This document shows positions 63,282 through 64,000 of a DNA stretch of 64,000 nt, one piece after another. The notes under the pieces were generated by a model that saw only the letters and a list, made by a program, of their open reading frames with translations, was not told where the DNA came from and did no database searches. The stretch's first letter is position 1; each line of letters begins with the position of its first letter. Source of the DNA: Robiginitalea aestuariiviva (GTDB lineage: Bacteria; Bacteroidota; Bacteroidia; Flavobacteriales; Flavobacteriaceae); the NCBI RefSeq assembly GCF_029537735.1, contig NZ_JARPUQ010000001.1:1336696-1400695 (forward strand), written 5' to 3'. A program made the position numbers and the translations under genes.

Positions 63282-64000
63282 ATGGCAAAGAACCTGGTTA
63301 TTGTCGAGTCGCCTGCCAAGGCCAAAACCATCGAGAAATTCCTGGGTAAGGATTATAAGGTTACCTCCAGCTTCGGACATATTGCCGACCTGCCCTCTAA
63401 GGAACTCGGGGTGGACGTCGACAAGGACTTTGCTCCCAAATATGTGGTGGACAAGGAAAAGAAAGCCCTCGTTAAAAAACTAAGGGAGCTGGCTAAGGGT
63501 GCAGAGACCATCTGGCTCGCCAGCGATGAAGACCGGGAAGGGGAGGCCATTTCCTGGCACCTGGCCGAGACCCTGAAGCTGGACCGGGACAAAACCCGGC
63601 GCATCGTTTTTAACTCCATCACCAAATCGGCCATCCAGAAGGCCATCGACAACCCGAGGACCATCAACTACGACCTGGTGAATGCCCAGCAGGCCCGTCG
63701 CATCCTGGACCGACTGGTGGGATACGAACTTTCGCCAGTGCTTTGGAAAAAAATCAAACCCGGACTCTCCGCCGGGCGGGTGCAGTCCGTGGCTGTACGC
63801 CTGATCGTGGAGCGGGAACGGGAAATTGAAGGCTTCACGCCCGAGAGCAGTTTTAAGGTAGCCGCAGAATTCCGCACCGGTGGCGGGGGCGTCTTTACCG
63901 CCCGCCTGACGGAGACCTTCCCGGACGAGGCCAGTGCCATGGCTTTCCTGCAGGCGGTGAACGGTGCCGATTTTAGCGTAAGCAGCCTGGAGAGCAAGCC
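63282..64000 (+). CDS. topA: DNA topoisomerase I, C-terminus beyond window
   Basis: The first 239 residues of a type IA topoisomerase that relaxes negative supercoils. Toprim domain: [18 protein letters not shown] (catalytic Glu) and [16 protein letters not shown] (metal Asp residues); then [19 protein letters not shown] and [15 protein letters not shown]. The tyrosine nucleophile lies past base 64000. Confidence 0.96.
   Translation, partial: MAKNLVIVESPAKAKTIEKFLGKDYKVTSSFGHIADLPSKELGVDVDKDFAPKYVVDKEKKALVKKLRELAKGAETIWLASDEDREGEAISWHLAETLKLDRDKTRRIVFNSITKSAIQKAIDNPRTINYDLVNAQQARRILDRLVGYELSPVLWKKIKPGLSAGRVQSVAVRLIVEREREIEGFTPESSFKVAAEFRTGGGGVFTARLTETFPDEASAMAFLQAVNGADFSVSSLESK

Overview
The window is a chromosomal stretch from a bacterium of the Bacteroidota, most likely a Flavobacteriaceae member with unusually high GC for that family (Robiginitalea-like; this is inferred from gene content and base composition, not from a search). 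Supporting signs are a flavobacterial envelope cluster (LptC, CNNM/CorC, PpiD-like foldase), the miaB-sigma54 activator-lptE-secG cluster, a mevalonate-pathway HMG-CoA reductase beside a GHMP kinase, many short lipoproteins, weak ribosome-binding sites, and several promoters close to the Bacteroidota consensus TTTG-N(17-21)-TAnnTTTG.

Layout. 1-1371: end of an arginine biosynthesis operon (argG, cut by the window edge, preceded by a GNAT acetyltransferase). 1572-8148: minus-strand operon of an FAD oxidoreductase, a membrane Fe-S protein and three glycosyltransferases. 8261-10342: a GH113-like lipoprotein and a zinc amidase. 10339-14310: a five-gene arsenosugar-type operon (two glycosyltransferases, purine nucleoside phosphorylase, ArsM, DUF547 lipoprotein) without the radical SAM enzyme ArsS. 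14426-17766: an ADP-ribosylglycohydrolase lipoprotein and a kinase-like protein, flanked by two near-duplicate 56-residue membrane proteins. 18050-22668: secreted or lipid-anchored proteins (DUF4382, a metalloprotease, a small lipoprotein, a CehA/McbA-type metallohydrolase). 22790-24100: an AT-rich orphan Imm11-like gene, duplicated repeats, hairpins, tRNA-Phe and a broken tRNA-Phe copy carrying two 16-bp palindromes; this looks like the remains of a tRNA-associated insertion. 24238-31957: coaX and an envelope cluster (beta-barrel protein, TPR protein, LptC, small membrane protein, CNNM/CorC protein, PpiD-like foldase). 32016-34258: mevalonate genes. 34417-38129: DPP IV and a peptide transporter, which work as a peptide-use pair. 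38074-42967: ComEC, NlpC/P60 lipoprotein, LpxB, a small membrane protein, SurE. 43147-47251: tail-specific protease, MsrA/MsrB, a secreted nuclease. 47248-54414: the rod-shape operon mreB-mreC-mreD-mrdA-rodA, with purH upstream. 54533-57090: a GAF (fRMsr-like) protein and groES-groEL. 57230-61754: miaB to secG operon. 61910-64000: LVIVD-repeat lipoprotein and the start of topA.

Most of the window is ordinary core genome with tight operons, several joined by 4-base ATGA overlaps. The parts that deserve a second look are the ArsS-less arsenosugar operon, the kinase/ADP-ribosylglycohydrolase pair between duplicated micro-proteins, the redox plus glycosyltransferase operon, and the tRNA-Phe region with its palindromes, repeats and orphan immunity gene. 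No CRISPR array, insertion sequence, rRNA or origin was seen.
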